From Salminus brasiliensis (Eukaryota > Chordata > Actinopteri > Characiformes > Bryconidae): DNA of 64,000 bases. Shown here piece by piece: positions 32,457 to 43,797 of the stretch. The notes under the pieces were generated by a model. The model made no database searches, was not told the DNA's origin, and worked only from the letters and a program-made list of their open reading frames with translations. Positions within the stretch are counted from its first letter, which is position 1, and every line of letters begins with the position of its first letter. The translations under genes were made by a program, and so were the position numbers. Location: NCBI RefSeq assembly GCF_030463535.1, contig NC_132892.1:32157436-32221435 (forward strand), in the 5' to 3' direction.

Positions 32457-35400
32457 TCAGGATGTGGGCAGGACTCGGGCGATCGTGTCCTTGGCATCCT
32501 GGCTTAACCTCTCGGGGAACTTCACCTCAAACTCCACGACAAGGTCGCCACGGCGGTCTGGGCTTTTGGGTAAAGGCAGCCCCTCACCTGTGATGCGCCT
32601 CTTCATTCCGGGCCGGACGATGTCTTGCACTGTCACGGTGACTGATCGGCCGTCCAGCGTGGGAGCCTTCACTGAGCACCCGCAGAGAGCCTGAAATGGG
32701 AAGAGAGACTTCATTTAATCATGTGGCGAGCCAACAGCCAATCAGGATTCATTTACAAACACAGCATTTTTGCTAAATGCTACATGGGGTGTAAACATTT
32801 CAGCATGTCGAATATCACAATATTATGTTTAGCAGCACTGTATCAATACTCTAAAATGCAGTATTGATTATTAATGAAGAGTTAAGATGTAGAGATTGGT
32901 GTCAGACAGTGGTTCATTTAGCGTTGTGTTTAAACCCTGACCACTAGAGGGAAGTGTTGTACAGTCTTCAGATCCCACTCCTCTGATTGGACAAAGTCTT
33001 GGCCAACCTTTTTTTGATGGTGTGTTTTATACTATAACAATTTGATTATATTTATTTTTAATAATTTTATATATATATATATATATATAAAATCGTAACC
33101 TCTGTATCATGATATTTATCTCATCACCAGGTTCTTGCCATTACACAGCCCTACTCTGAAGTGCATCAGTTTGGAGATTAGGCCACAGTCACAGCTATTA
33201 CACAACCAGCAATTTATGTAATTTCAATTACTTTAACAGATTAACGATGACCTTCAAGGTTAAACTGTGTTTATCTAGTGATAGCTGAATAATGAGAGTT
33301 CAGGGTGTGGAAATGAGAAACCGTGAACACTGCTGGTCCTCCTTTAAAAGAACGTCCAGCAGAACCAAAACCAGAGCTGTAAAACAGGCCAATTCCAAAA
33401 ACCCAAACCTGTTACATCACAGTCTTAATGGGGTGTTATATTTGCACCCCCAAAATTTACACAAACCTTCCCACTAGAGAAAATGCAACTGCTACTTCGG
33501 GAGAATTTAGATCTGCCAGTTGGGCTTTATATTTTACTTATGAACGGACCAATAGAAATCCTAGAAATTGATCTGGAATACTGACTTCCATTTAAAAGTG
33601 CAGGTTTTTACCTTCTCCTGTAAAGTTGCCATTTTTGTATGACACTGAATATATATACTTTTCTCATTTTTATGGTTTACGTACTGGCAGTCTTCAGTTA
33701 CGCTGCTGTCCAGTGAAAACCATGTATTTTCTGCTGCTTTTAGACACTGTGTGAATAACTCAGGATGAAATGACCAATAGCAATGCTCTAAATGACTTGG
33801 AATTAACTACTATAAATATTTTACATTGACTTCCATTCAGAGTTAAGATGTGTTAGCCCTCTAGCATTTTGGAGATACATGTTTTTCATTGGACAGCCAC
33901 AATATCTTTTTATATTCAGTGTATTTTTGAACACAATCCTAAATCGTACCAGATTAGTCAAACCAGGCTGGTGGAACTGGAGTCATAATCTTTCTCCAGA
34001 TGATCTTAAGCTGAGCTAAATCAAGGCAAAGTCAGAGATTTACACCTGTAAGCAAAGTCCGCTCACCTCCTTCAGTGTGACCTTGGCTGGGTAGACGAGG
34101 TCAGATCCGTCGCGCTTGAATACAGTGTGTGGCTTATCCTTCACCACGAACACCACGTCGGCTGGAATGTTGGTTGGCGTCTCGTCGCCCTCTTTAGGGA
34201 AGGTGATCTTGGTGCCCTCCTTCCAGCCTTTCTTCACCTCCACCGTCAGGATCTTGTCCTCGGATCTCGTCGTCCTGCCGTCCGGGTTCAGCCTCCTGCG
34301 GGAGATCTTCATTTTCTTGGTGCAGCCCCTGAACACCTCCTCCAGGCTGACCTTCAGGTCGTGGACCACCGGTGGGTCCTGCCTCTTCTCCAGTTTTCCA
34401 CCTGGTCCGCCATGCATGCCGAATGACCGCCCGCCCCCCATGCCACCCATTCCCCCCATGCCCCCCATGCCGAAGCCGATAAATGGGTCATTCGTCTCCA
34501 TGTCCTCGTCTGGCATGCCACCGCGGCCGAAGAACTGCTCGAACGGGTTCCTGCCGCCAAAAAACTCGCTGAACATGGCATGAGGGTCGCCCTGGAACGT
34601 GTAGGTAAAGCCGCTAGGGCCATTTGGACCACCTCCACCAGCGCCACCCTTCAACCCTGCAGAGAGATAGTTGTGGTGTGTTAAGAGAGTCAGTGCTGTA
34701 AATACATTGCAAGTTTTATAAATGCTATTCGCTGGACGTTTTCTTTTATTATATGGACAAAAGTATTGGGACACCTGCTTATTCAGTGTTTCCTCTGAAC
34801 TTAAGGGTATTAAAAAGAGCTGATCCTGCTTTTGTTGGAGTAACTGTGTCTACTGTCCAAGGAAGGAGACTTTCTACTAGATTTTGGAGGAGCATTGCTG
34901 GGAGGATTTGACATTTACATTTACAGCATTTAGCTGACGCTGGTATCCAGAGCGACTTACAAGGTTACTCGTATTACAGAGGAGGGCTAATGTAGTGTTA
35001 AAAGTCTTGCCCAAGAACTCTTGTTGGTGTTGCGCAGCATAGTCACCCAGACCGGGAATTGAACCCCAGTCTCCCATGTGGTGTGATAGCTCACTGGCAG
35101 CCATACCAACCACACACACATTGACAAGAGCGTTACTGAGGTCAGGAAGTTGGATGTAAACATGTAGACATACAATGTAGGTCAATCCTTCTTCAAAAGA
35201 CCAAACAATTTAATTAATAAGATATAATAATAATAATGTATTTATTTATATATAATTTTTATATGCATATTCATTCTCTTGCATAACTGCCATTTAAAAT
35301 TTCTTCTCTTTGCATAACTGCCATTGTAGCTAAGCATGTATTATTAATAAAACATAATTAATTAATTCCTATTAGAATTAGAATTATATGCGAAAAAACT

Positions 35401-37417
35401 CAAAACCACAACCCTGTTACTCATCCAAGCCTCGGCCAGCAAAGAAACCTTGCAAAAATAAAACCAGATCTCGTCCCAGAGATGTGTTAACACGCTTTTA
35501 AAGGATTAAATGTATGTTTATTTAGTTTTAAAGGTTAAAAATAATTCTAAAAGTTTGAAGTTAAGAGTATAAGGTTGCTCAAATCATGAACCCACTATTC
35601 CTTCCTCTAGTTCCATCTAACCTGGCCTACATTCCCTTTACTAACACACCACAGGGCGTCCCCTCACTGGCCTCTGAGCATCCACAGACACGTGGTGCAC
35701 TACAGGAAGTGCTGACAGCTCTCAGTCCCCCGCCCTGTGTAGAAGCTTCCAGCATGGGCGAGAACACCCTCATAAACATGCACAGCACGGGGAACAGCCA
35801 GCCAACCAGGGGCGCAGGATCAGCAACAGTGTATATGTATATATACATATACATACACACACACATCATATATTTATATATATATATATATATATATGTG
35901 TGTATATTTTATTTTTTAATATTCTGATGCACATGCAAGTTTCAGTTTCACTTGTAACCGTCACACAACCCTTTTCCTTTATATAAAACACGTACCTACA
36001 CATATACATAAACACACATTTATACATCAAATGTGACGTAGTAGCGGAAAGTTGGGCTGCTAGTCTGGACCTGTCAGTCGTTTCTAGGTCAGGACTGGAT
36101 TAGATAAGCTACCAGCTCTGGGTGTGGAGCTGGAGGACGTGTCTGAAGCGCTACAGCAAGCCCTGATTACAAAATCACATATGCCAACCAAACCTATGTG
36201 AAACATTAGCTACAATTATTATACTTTTCTGATGTCACACCATGCTAGATATACAGCTACACGTATAGACATTTATACTAGGTTATGATACTAGTACTGC
36301 AGATTACAGGCATGCACTGGATAGATTATATAGCTATAGTGATAGATGTTAAGAGTTATAGATTATATGCAATGGATTGTTGTAGGATAAGTACTATAAT
36401 TTACTATATTATGAATATTATATATGCCCATAGCTACAGTTATATGCTTTTTTGTGGTTATATTAAAATAGTATATACCCAGAATTGGTTCTGGGTAAGT
36501 TCTATAGCTATAATGATAGATGTTAGAGTTATAGATTATAGAGTTATAGATTATGATTTACTATATTATGAATATTATATATGCCCATAGCTACAGTTAT
36601 ACGCTTTTTTGGGGTTATATTAAAATAGTATATACCCAGAATAGGTTCTGGTAAGTTCTATAGCTATAATGATAGATGTTAGAGTTATAGATTATAGAGT
36701 TATAGATTATGATTTACTATATTATGAATATTATATATGCCCATAGCTACAGTTATACGCTTTTTTGGGGTTATATTAAAATAGTACATACCCAGAATAG
36801 GTTCTGGTAAGTTCTATAGCTATAATGATAGATGTTAGAGTTATAGATTATATGCAGTTGATTGTTATAGGATAAGTACTATAATTTACTATATTATATA
36901 TGTTGAATATTATATATGCCAATAGCTACAGTTATATGCCTTTTTGGGGTTATATTAAAATAGTATCTAGCTATATACCCAGAATAGGTTCTGGGTAAGT
37001 TCTATAGCTATAATGATAGATGTTAGAGTTATAGATTATAGAGTTATAGATTATGATTTACTATATTATGAATATTATATATGCCTAAAGCTACAGTTAT
37101 ATGCCTTTTTGGGGTTATATAAAATAGTATCTAGCTATATACCCAGACTAAGTTGTGGCCTCGTGTTTACAGTAGCTTCAGCTACACCTGGCTGCTCTGA
37201 ACTCACCTTCCTCCCCAAATCTGTCGTAGATATCCTTCTTTTTCGGATCACTCAGGACATCGTAAGCCTCCGCGATCTCCTTGAACTTCTCCTCAGCTCC
37301 TGGAGACTTGTTTTTATCCGGGTGGTACTTTAAAGCCTGCTTCCTGTACGCTTTCTTGATCTCGTCGTCAGACGCCCCCTTCCTGATGCCCAGGACGCTG
37401 TAATAGTCCTTGCCCAT
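32457..37417 (-). CDS. dnajb1: DnaJ homologue subfamily B member 1 (Hsp40), 3 exons
   Basis: Class B J-domain co-chaperone that stimulates Hsp70 ATPase and delivers clients, in cytosol and nucleus. Coding exons on the minus strand: 37417-37207, 34656-34067, 32690-32457; total 1035 nt, 344 aa, close to the 340 aa of human DNAJB1. The J domain (residues 1-70) has [10 protein letters not shown] and the HPD motif in [11 protein letters not shown]-rich region follows, including [16 protein letters not shown]. Then come the two C-terminal substrate-binding domains ([40 protein letters not shown]). No zinc-finger cysteine repeats, as expected for class B. An upstream ATG at 37426 (MVK before MGKDYY) is in frame directly after a stop; the second ATG has A at -3 and matches the family start, so I chose it. 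Intron 1 carries an AT-rich tandem repeat and a nested SINE. It diverges from tecr across a satellite array. Confidence 0.97.
33480..33920. repeat. Dispersed repeat in dnajb1 intron 2
   Basis: Two related modules with GACCAATAGAAATCC-type and GACTTCCATT(C/T)A-type sequences, and GAGATACATGTTTTTCATTG. The same set occurs in opposite order at 61400-61625 (TTGAATGGAAGTCAATGTAA, TTCTATTGGTCC). A pair of degenerate pieces lies near 31340-31480 and one near 48950. Non-coding. Confidence 0.6.
34751..35156. mobile_element. MITE M1 copy split by a SINE
   Basis: TATATGGACAAAAGTATTGG through GCTGGGAGGATTT (34911) is the M1 element. It resumes after the SINE at about 35122 with GACAAGAGCGTTACTGAGGT and CAGGAAGTTGGATG. 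The order matches uninterrupted M1 copies, so the SINE inserted into the older MITE. In dnajb1 intron 1. Confidence 0.75.
34912..35117 (-). mobile_element. tRNA-derived SINE with LINE-type tail
   Basis: On the minus strand the head has a polymerase III box B, GGTTCAATTCC, preceded by a weak box A-like TGGCTGCCAGTGAG. The 3' end reads GTAAGTCGCTCTGGATACCA followed by the complement of CATTTACATTTACAGCATTT. That tail is the same as the 3' tail of the LINE at 43973 and 26034, so the SINE is probably mobilised by that LINE. Confidence 0.8.
36284..37140. repeat. AT-rich tandem repeat, units of 156-188 bp, in dnajb1 intron 1
   Basis: About five units each containing GTAAGTTCTATAGCTATAAT, GATAGATGTTAGAGTTATAG, ATGCCCATAGCTACAGTTAT and TTTTTTGGGGTTATATTAAA. 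Starts of the shared GTAAGTTCTATAG are near 36495, 36651, 36807 and 36995, spacing 156, 156 and 188. Non-coding, directly inside the first donor of dnajb1. Confidence 0.9.
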
Positions 37418-37557
37418 CTTCACCATCTACGAAAGCAGCCTCTCTTCTGTGGGTGAAGCCCCAGCAAACAGCAGCAGACAGGTCCTCAGTGCTCCTCAGC
37501 TGCTCTCCGAGGCTGTGGCTCCGTGCTCCATCTCCTCCGCGCTTTTCAACCGTTGCG

Positions 37558-37575
37558 GAAACTTCGAGAAGTTTC
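37558..37575 (-). promoter_or_regulatory. Heat-shock element, four contiguous pentamers
   Basis: The plus strand reads GAAACTTCGAGAAGTTTC, which is GAAnnTTCnnGAAnnTTC with all four HSF pentamers perfect. It lies 141-158 bp upstream of the dnajb1 start codon. HSF trimers bind three such units, and heat-shock induction of DNAJB1 is well established, so this is the likely HSF1 site. Confidence 0.9.
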
Positions 37576-37636
37576 TCCAACTGTCCAGCGCCTTCTCCGC
37601 GCCCCCACCAGCCACCTACACCGCGCAGAGCACAAG

Positions 37637-37729
37637 CCCCGCCCATCGCCCGCCCGTTTGAGCAAGCCTCCGCTCGCTGATTGGCCCAGCCGTCTGTCAA
37701 GCACGCTTTGAATCTGGATGATGGCCAAT
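37637..37729 (-). promoter_or_regulatory. dnajb1 upstream promoter boxes (GC box, two CCAAT boxes)
   Basis: CCCCGCCC at 37637-37644, ATTGG at 37680-37684 and CCAAT at 37725-37729, in a CpG-rich stretch upstream of the heat-shock element. These fit Sp1 and NF-Y sites of a housekeeping plus inducible promoter. Confidence 0.6.
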
Positions 37730-38049
37730 GAACGGCGCCAAAGGGCAAAATAACCGCTGCCCCGCCTTAGTGAAACGAACTGGGTTGTAAATACTATTAA
37801 ATTATTAAATAATAATAATAATAATAATAATTTAATAATTTGAATTCGATAAATGTAGAAGTATTATAGCTAGCTACCTATGCTGAAATTTTGACACCAC
37901 GATCAGAACATCACCCAAACAGCAACGTCATAAAATTTTAATCAGAATTATCTTTTAATTTAAAGTTGTAATTTTTGATATTAATAAAAAGTTGGATTAG
38001 TTAAAATTAAAATATCGATGAAAGCTGCTGGTTTCTAACGCTGATACTG

Positions 38050-38170
38050 AACACACGCGGAGATCATGTGACACAGGGCGCGCGAGCTCACTCTGCCAAT
38101 TCAAATAACGGACTCCAACGGACGTTCACAGCTAACTGCTAGCTATCTGCTAACTGCAGTTTCTGAGGTA
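38050..38170 (+). other. CpG-rich segment with possible non-coding exon
   Basis: ACACGCGGAGATCATGTGAC and GGGCGCGCGAGCTCAC stand out in AT-rich surroundings about 630 bp upstream of the dnajb1 start. They are followed by CAGTTTCTGAG and a donor-like GTAAAA. It could be a divergent promoter with a non-coding first exon, or the CpG-rich edge of the satellite. TCATGTGAC is an M-box/E-box type site. Confidence 0.25.
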
Positions 38171-38489
38171 AAAAAACATTGCCTAACGTAAAAACGTCCA
38201 GTTTCTGATTGATTATTGATCATATAAACCAGTTCTAACTGAATATTGATTAATTTCAAACATTTACTAAATTAACTTTATATTACTGAGGCAAAATGCC
38301 TGGTTGTGACTGAAGATTTTAGCTAGCGTTAGCTACCTAGCTAAATATGTCTTCAGCTGTTAATGGAAATGCATTACTTTTACTGTTCAGATACTTTCAG
38401 GCTAAAGCAGCGTACACACTAGCTAGCCTAGCTATAGTACGAGGTTAATTATCATGAGGAAAAATGAACTAGCTAGCTAGCACTAGCTA

Positions 38490-41400
38490 GTCAGGCTAGC
38501 GCAGCGTCTACACTAGCTTACCTTTCCAGTCATTAGCATAAGGAGCTAGCTAGCTAACGTTAGTGTGGATAGTACCAGTTTAATTATCTTGAGGAAAATG
38601 TAACTAGCTAGGTAGCACTAGCTAGCTCTGTCTTAAACTATAAAACTAAGCATTTCCATTATGTCAGGCTAGCGCAGCGTCTACACTAGCTTACCTTTTC
38701 AGTCATTAGCATAAGGAGCTAGCTAACGTTAGTGTGGATAGTACCAGTTTAATTATCTTGAGGAAAATGTAACTAGCTAGGTAGCACTAGCTAGCTCTGT
38801 CTTAAACTATAAAAGTAATGCATTTTCATTATGTCAGGCTAGCGCAGCGTCTACACTAGCTTACCTTTCCAGTCATTAGCATAAGGAGCTAGCTAGCTAA
38901 CGTTAGTGTGGATAGTACCAGTTTAATTATCTTGAGGAAAATGTAACTAGCTTGGTAGCACTAGCTAGCTCTGTCTAAAACTATAAAAGTAAGCATTTCC
39001 ATTATGTCAGACTAGCGCAGCGTCTACACTAGCTTACCTTTCCAGTCATTAGCATAAGGAGTTAGCTAGCTAACGTTAGTGTGGATAGTACCAGTTTAAT
39101 TATCTTGAGGAAAATGTAACTAGCTTGGTAGCACTAGCTAGCTCTGTCTTAAACTATACAAGTAAGCATTTCCATTATGCCAGGCTAGCGCAGCGTCTAC
39201 ACTAGCTTACCTTTCCAGTCATTAGCATAAGGAGCTAGCTAATGTTAGTGTGGATAGTACCAGTTTAATTATCTTGAGGAAAATGTAACTAGCTTGGTAG
39301 CACTAGCTAGCGCTGTCTTAAACTATACAACTAAGCATTTCCATTATGTCAGGCTAGCGCAGCGTCTACACTAGCTTACCTTTCCAGTCATTAGCATAAG
39401 GAGCTAGCTAACGTTAGTGTGGATAGTACCAGTTTAATTATCTTGAGGGAAATGTAACTAGCTTGGTAGCACTAGCTAGCTCTGTCTTAAACTATAAAAC
39501 TAAGCATTTCCATTATGTCAGGCTAGCGCAGCGTCTACACTAGCTTACCTTTCCAGTCATTAGCATAAGGAGCTAGCTAACGTTAGTGTGGATAGTACCA
39601 GTTTAATTATCTTGAGGGAAATGTAACTAGCTTGGTAGCACTAGCTAGCTCTGTCTTAAACTATAAAAGTAATGCATTTCCATTATGTCAGGCTAGCTCA
39701 GCGTCTACACTAGCTTCCCTCTTAGTCATTAGCATAAGGAGTTAGCTAGCTAATGTTAGTGTGGATAGTACCAGTTTAATTATCTTGAGGAAAATGTAAC
39801 TAGCTAGGTAGCACTAGCTAGCTCTGTCTTAAACTATAAAAGTAATGCATTTTCATTATGTCAGGCTAGCGCAGCGTCTACACTAGCTTACCTTTCCAGT
39901 CATTAGCATAAGGAGCTAGCTAGCTAACGTTAGTGTGGATAGTACCAGTTTAATTATCTTGAGGAAAATGTAACTAGCTTGGTAGCACTAGCTAGCTCTG
40001 TCTAAAACTATAAAAGTAAGCATTTCCATTATGTCAGACTAGCGCAGCGTCTACACTAGCTTACCTTTCCAGTCATTAGCATAAGGAGTTAGCTAGCTAA
40101 CGTTAGTGTGGATAGTACCAGTTTAATTATCTTGAGGAAAATGTAACTAGCTTGGTAGCACTAGCTAGCTCTGTCTTAAACTATACAAGTAAGCATTTCC
40201 ATTATGCCAGGCTAGCGCAGCGTCTACACTAGCTTACCTTTCCAGTCATTAGCATAAGGAGCTAGCTAATGTTAGTGTGGATAGTACCAGTTTAATTATC
40301 TTGAGGAAAATGTAACTAGCTTGGTAGCACTAGCTAGCGCTGTCTTAAACTATACAACTAAGCATTTCCATTATGTCAGGCTAGCGCAGCGTCTACACTA
40401 GCTTACCTTTCCAGTCATTAGCATAAGGAGCTAGCTAACGTTAGTGTGGATAGTACCAGTTTAATTATCTTGAGGGAAATGTAACTAGCTTGGTAGCACT
40501 AGCTAGCTCTGTCTTAAACTATAAAACTAAGCATTTCCATTATGTCAGGCTAGCGCAGCGTCTACACTAGCTTACCTTTCCAGTCATTAGCATAAGGAGC
40601 TAGCTAACGTTAGTGTGGATAGTACCAGTTTAATTATCTTGAGGGAAATGTAACTAGCTTGGTAGCACTAGCTAGCTCTGTCTTAAACTATAAAAGTAAT
40701 GCATTTCCATTATGTCAGGCTAGCTCAGCGTCTACACTAGCTTCCCTCTTAGTCATTAGCATAAGGAGTTAGCTAGCTAATGTTAGTGTGGATAGTACCA
40801 GTTTAATTATCTTGAGGAAAATGTAACTAGCTAGGTAGCACTAGCTAGCTCTGTCTTAAACTATAAAAGTAATGCATTTTCATTATGTCAGGCTAGCGCA
40901 GCGTCTACACTAGCTTACCTTTCCAGTCATTAGCATAAGGAGCTAGCTAGCTAACGTTAGTGTGGATAGTACCAGTTTAATTATCTTGAGGAAAATGTAA
41001 CTAGCTTGGTAGCACTAGCTAGCTCTGTCTAAAACTATAAAAGTAAGCATTTCCATTATGTCAGACTAGCGCAGCGTCTACACTAGCTTACCTTTCCAGT
41101 CATTAGCATAAGGAGTTAGCTAGCTAACGTTAGTGTGGATAGTACCAGTTTAATTATCTTGAGGAAAATGTAACTAGCTTGGTAGCACTAGCTAGCTCTG
41201 TCTTAAACTATACAAGTAAGCATTTCCATTATGCCAGGCTAGCGCAGCGTCTACACTAGCTTACCTTTCCAGTCATTAGCATAAGGAGCTAGCTAATGTT
41301 AGTGTGGATAGTACCAGTTTAATTATCTTGAGGAAAATGTAACTAGCTTGGTAGCACTAGCTAGCGCTGTCTTAAACTATACAACTAAGCATTTCCATTA

Positions 41401-42030
41401 TGTCAGGCTAGCGCAGCGTCTACACTAGCTTACCTTTCCAGTCATTAGCATAAGGAGCTAGCTAACGTTAGTGTGGATAGTACCAGTTTAATTATCTTGA
41501 GGGAAATGTAACTAGCTTGGTAGCACTAGCTAGCTCTGTCTTAAACTATAAAAGTAATGCATTTCCATTATGTCAGGCTAGCGCAGCGTCTACACTAGCT
41601 TCCCTCTTAGTCATTAGCATAAGGAGCTAGCTAGCTAATGTTAGTGTGGATAGTATCAGTTTAATTATCTTGAGGAAAATGTAACTAGCTTGGTAGCACT
41701 AGCTAGCTCTGTCTTAAACTATAAAACTAAGCATTTCCATTATGTCAGGCTAGCGCAGCGTCTACACTAGCTTCCCTCTTAGTCCTTAGCATAAGGAGTT
41801 AGCTAGCTAACGTTAGCTAGTGTGGATAGTACCAGTTTAATTATCTTGAGGAAAATGTAACTAGCTTGGTAGCACTAGCTAGCTCTGTCTTAAACTATAA
41901 AAGTAAGCATTTCCATTATGTCAGGCTAGCGCAGCGTCTACACTAGCTTACCTTTCCAGTCATTAGCATAAGGAGCTAGCTAGCTAATGTTAGTGTTAGT
42001 ACCAGTTTAATTATCTTGAGGAAAATGTAA
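38490..42030. repeat. Satellite-like array: about 171-bp monomers, 1027-bp six-mer higher-order repeat
   Basis: About 20 monomers. Each contains GGCTAGCGCAGCGTCTACAC, TCATTAGCATAAGGAGCTAG, GTGTGGATAGTACCAGTTTA and TTATCTTGAGGAAAATGTAA. Successive monomers start near 38492, 38665, 38835, 39008, 39180, 39350, 39519 and 39689 (169-173 bp). Diagnostic variants recur every 1027 bp, e.g. AATGCATTTTCATTATGTCA before 38835, 39862 and 40889, and the CAGACTAGCGC variant at 39008, 40035 and 41062. So six monomers form a higher-order unit. It has two full copies and a third that diverges after about 41550. Dense in GCTAGC. Between dnajb1 and tecr. Confidence 0.95.
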
Positions 42031-42870
42031 CTAGCTAGCTAACATCTTTAGGTCTTTTCACATCGCCGAGCTGAGAGCAGAAGCTTTTCAATACAGTAAT
42101 GACTTTCTCGTCTTGAATGTGCTGTAGGTTCTGCTACAGAATAGCTCTACAAGTTCTGCACCTACTGATCTAGAACCTGACCTGAGAGCATGAACAGCAA
42201 TACAGAGGAGAGCGAGGAACACGCTCAGGCTGGGTGTGAAATAACCTGGATATCTGATGTAGTTTAGTATGTGATTGTGATCAGATTTCATCCCCTCAGC
42301 TCTGCTAGCCTTAATTCTCAAGACTCTCAGGATGTTCTGCACCATAAAATTTACTTTCAGTAAACAGTACAACAAGTAGCGAGAGATATTTAAATATTGA
42401 ATTCAGACATTTACGTTTGTATGCAAAAATATTTTATTATATTAGAATATTTCTAAAAATATTTATTTCTACGTTTCACAAAGTTTTACTTTCTTTCACT
42501 TTTCTTTATCTATTCTGCTCATCACAGTAAGATCTTGCTGTACAGAAAGCAGAGCTGATTTAAGGTATTTTCTTACAGTAACACAATTTCTAAAATGATT
42601 ATAGTTGTTTTGGTTTTCTGTTGATGTTCTGTTCAAATTTCAGTGTTGTTTCAATAATAATTCAGGTTGCAGAAATGATCAGATGAATTGTCTATATATG
42701 TCTATAATCGATATAATGGCTGATTGCTATCTGGACAGTTAAGCGAGTAGAAAATGACCCAAAAACACCCAAAAAGTAAATCATTTCTGTAATATTTGAA
42801 GCAAGATTACTGTCTTTTTCCTGGATCCTAGGTAGCTATGTACCAGATTTGTGCCTGATAAAGTAATGAT

Positions 42871-43253
42871 CCACTTTATTAGAAGCACCACCACCTACTT
42901 AATAGCTACGTACTGTAGCTCGTCTGTTGCACAAATTATCACACACCCTCTACCTCATTAATTACTGGCCACTTTCTGGCCACAGGACCACTGTTGAGCA
43001 GATATTTGAGAGGTGGTCCACTTCCAGCACAGCAGTGACACCGACGTGCCACAGTGTCTGTGGCACTGGTATCAAGAACATCAGTGTTGCTGGGGGTTTT
43101 CCATTCACGTCAACCAGGCCCACCATCCAGAAATATCCAGTCGAGAGCAGCTCTGGGGACAGAAACTGGCCACTGATAAAAGGCTGATACAAGCTAACTG
43201 TATAATAGAAGGGTGAATCTACAAGACAGGGGTTTCTAATAAAGGGGCCAGTG
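42871..43253. mobile_element. MITE with CCACTTTATTAGAA-type inverted ends
   Basis: Left end CCACTTTATTAGAAGCACCA; right end GTTTCTAATAAAGGGGCCAG. Internal CAACCAGGCCCACCATCCAG and GGACAGAAACTGGCCACTGA. Non-coding, about 383 bp. Confidence 0.7.
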
Positions 43254-43729
43254 GTGTGGCTTTTCAGCGTCTGTATAATGCTGGATTTTGTGTAATGTTG
43301 ATATGTGACTTTGATTTTGAAACTAAATTCAACATCTGTTGTTGGGTTTTCATTGACATGATTTTTTATATTTTCAAGAACACTTCAACGTCTCTGTCTT
43401 CAGGAGTGACTCAGCTTTATAAGGAGAGACAGTGGGCTACTTTCACTTTCTCATTGGTGTTGTATTGCTTCAGGTAGGGAGTGAAAGCCCATGACTTCAA
43501 TGACATCAAACTCTTTATTCGCCAAGTTATTCAATATTCATTACTCCCACGACCGCACAAAATAGCTCAAATACACATGACAACATTAGAGACAAAATTG
43601 GACAGGTATTAAACAAATAAATAAACCGTCCAAGCCCAGTTTTTGTTTGCAGTGTTAGCCTAGCATCACCTTTCACATACTTCCTTGGGAATTATACAAG
43701 CTGTGTGATTATACAAAGGCTGTATCAGC

Positions 43730-43797
43730 AACGGGTGCAACGTCCAGCAGCTGAATTCACTTATTAGAAGATGTGTCCAGATGTTTTTGGACATACA
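43730..43797. mobile_element. MITE M1 fragment
   Basis: CAGCAACGGGTGCAACGTCC and TGTCCAGATGTTTTTGGACA align with the end of the 47571-47884 copy. Only this end is left. Confidence 0.45.

Noticed and set aside
34116-34583. 155-codon plus-strand frame opposite dnajb1 exon 2
   Set aside because: Shadow of the GC-rich dnajb1 coding exon; proline-rich antisense of the Gly-Met tract, no support of its own.
34912-35117. Functional tRNA gene on the minus strand
   Set aside because: Box B is good, but box A is degenerate, the fold is not complete, and a LINE-type tail follows; it is a SINE.
35586-35927. 113-codon frame in dnajb1 intron 1
   Set aside because: Its C-terminal third is translated TA/CA microsatellite; no homology recognised.
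38490-42030. CRISPR-like or regulatory repeat array
   Set aside because: Units are contiguous at about 171 bp with no unique spacers, in a vertebrate genome. It is a tandem satellite. The similarity of period to primate alpha satellite is not backed by sequence similarity.
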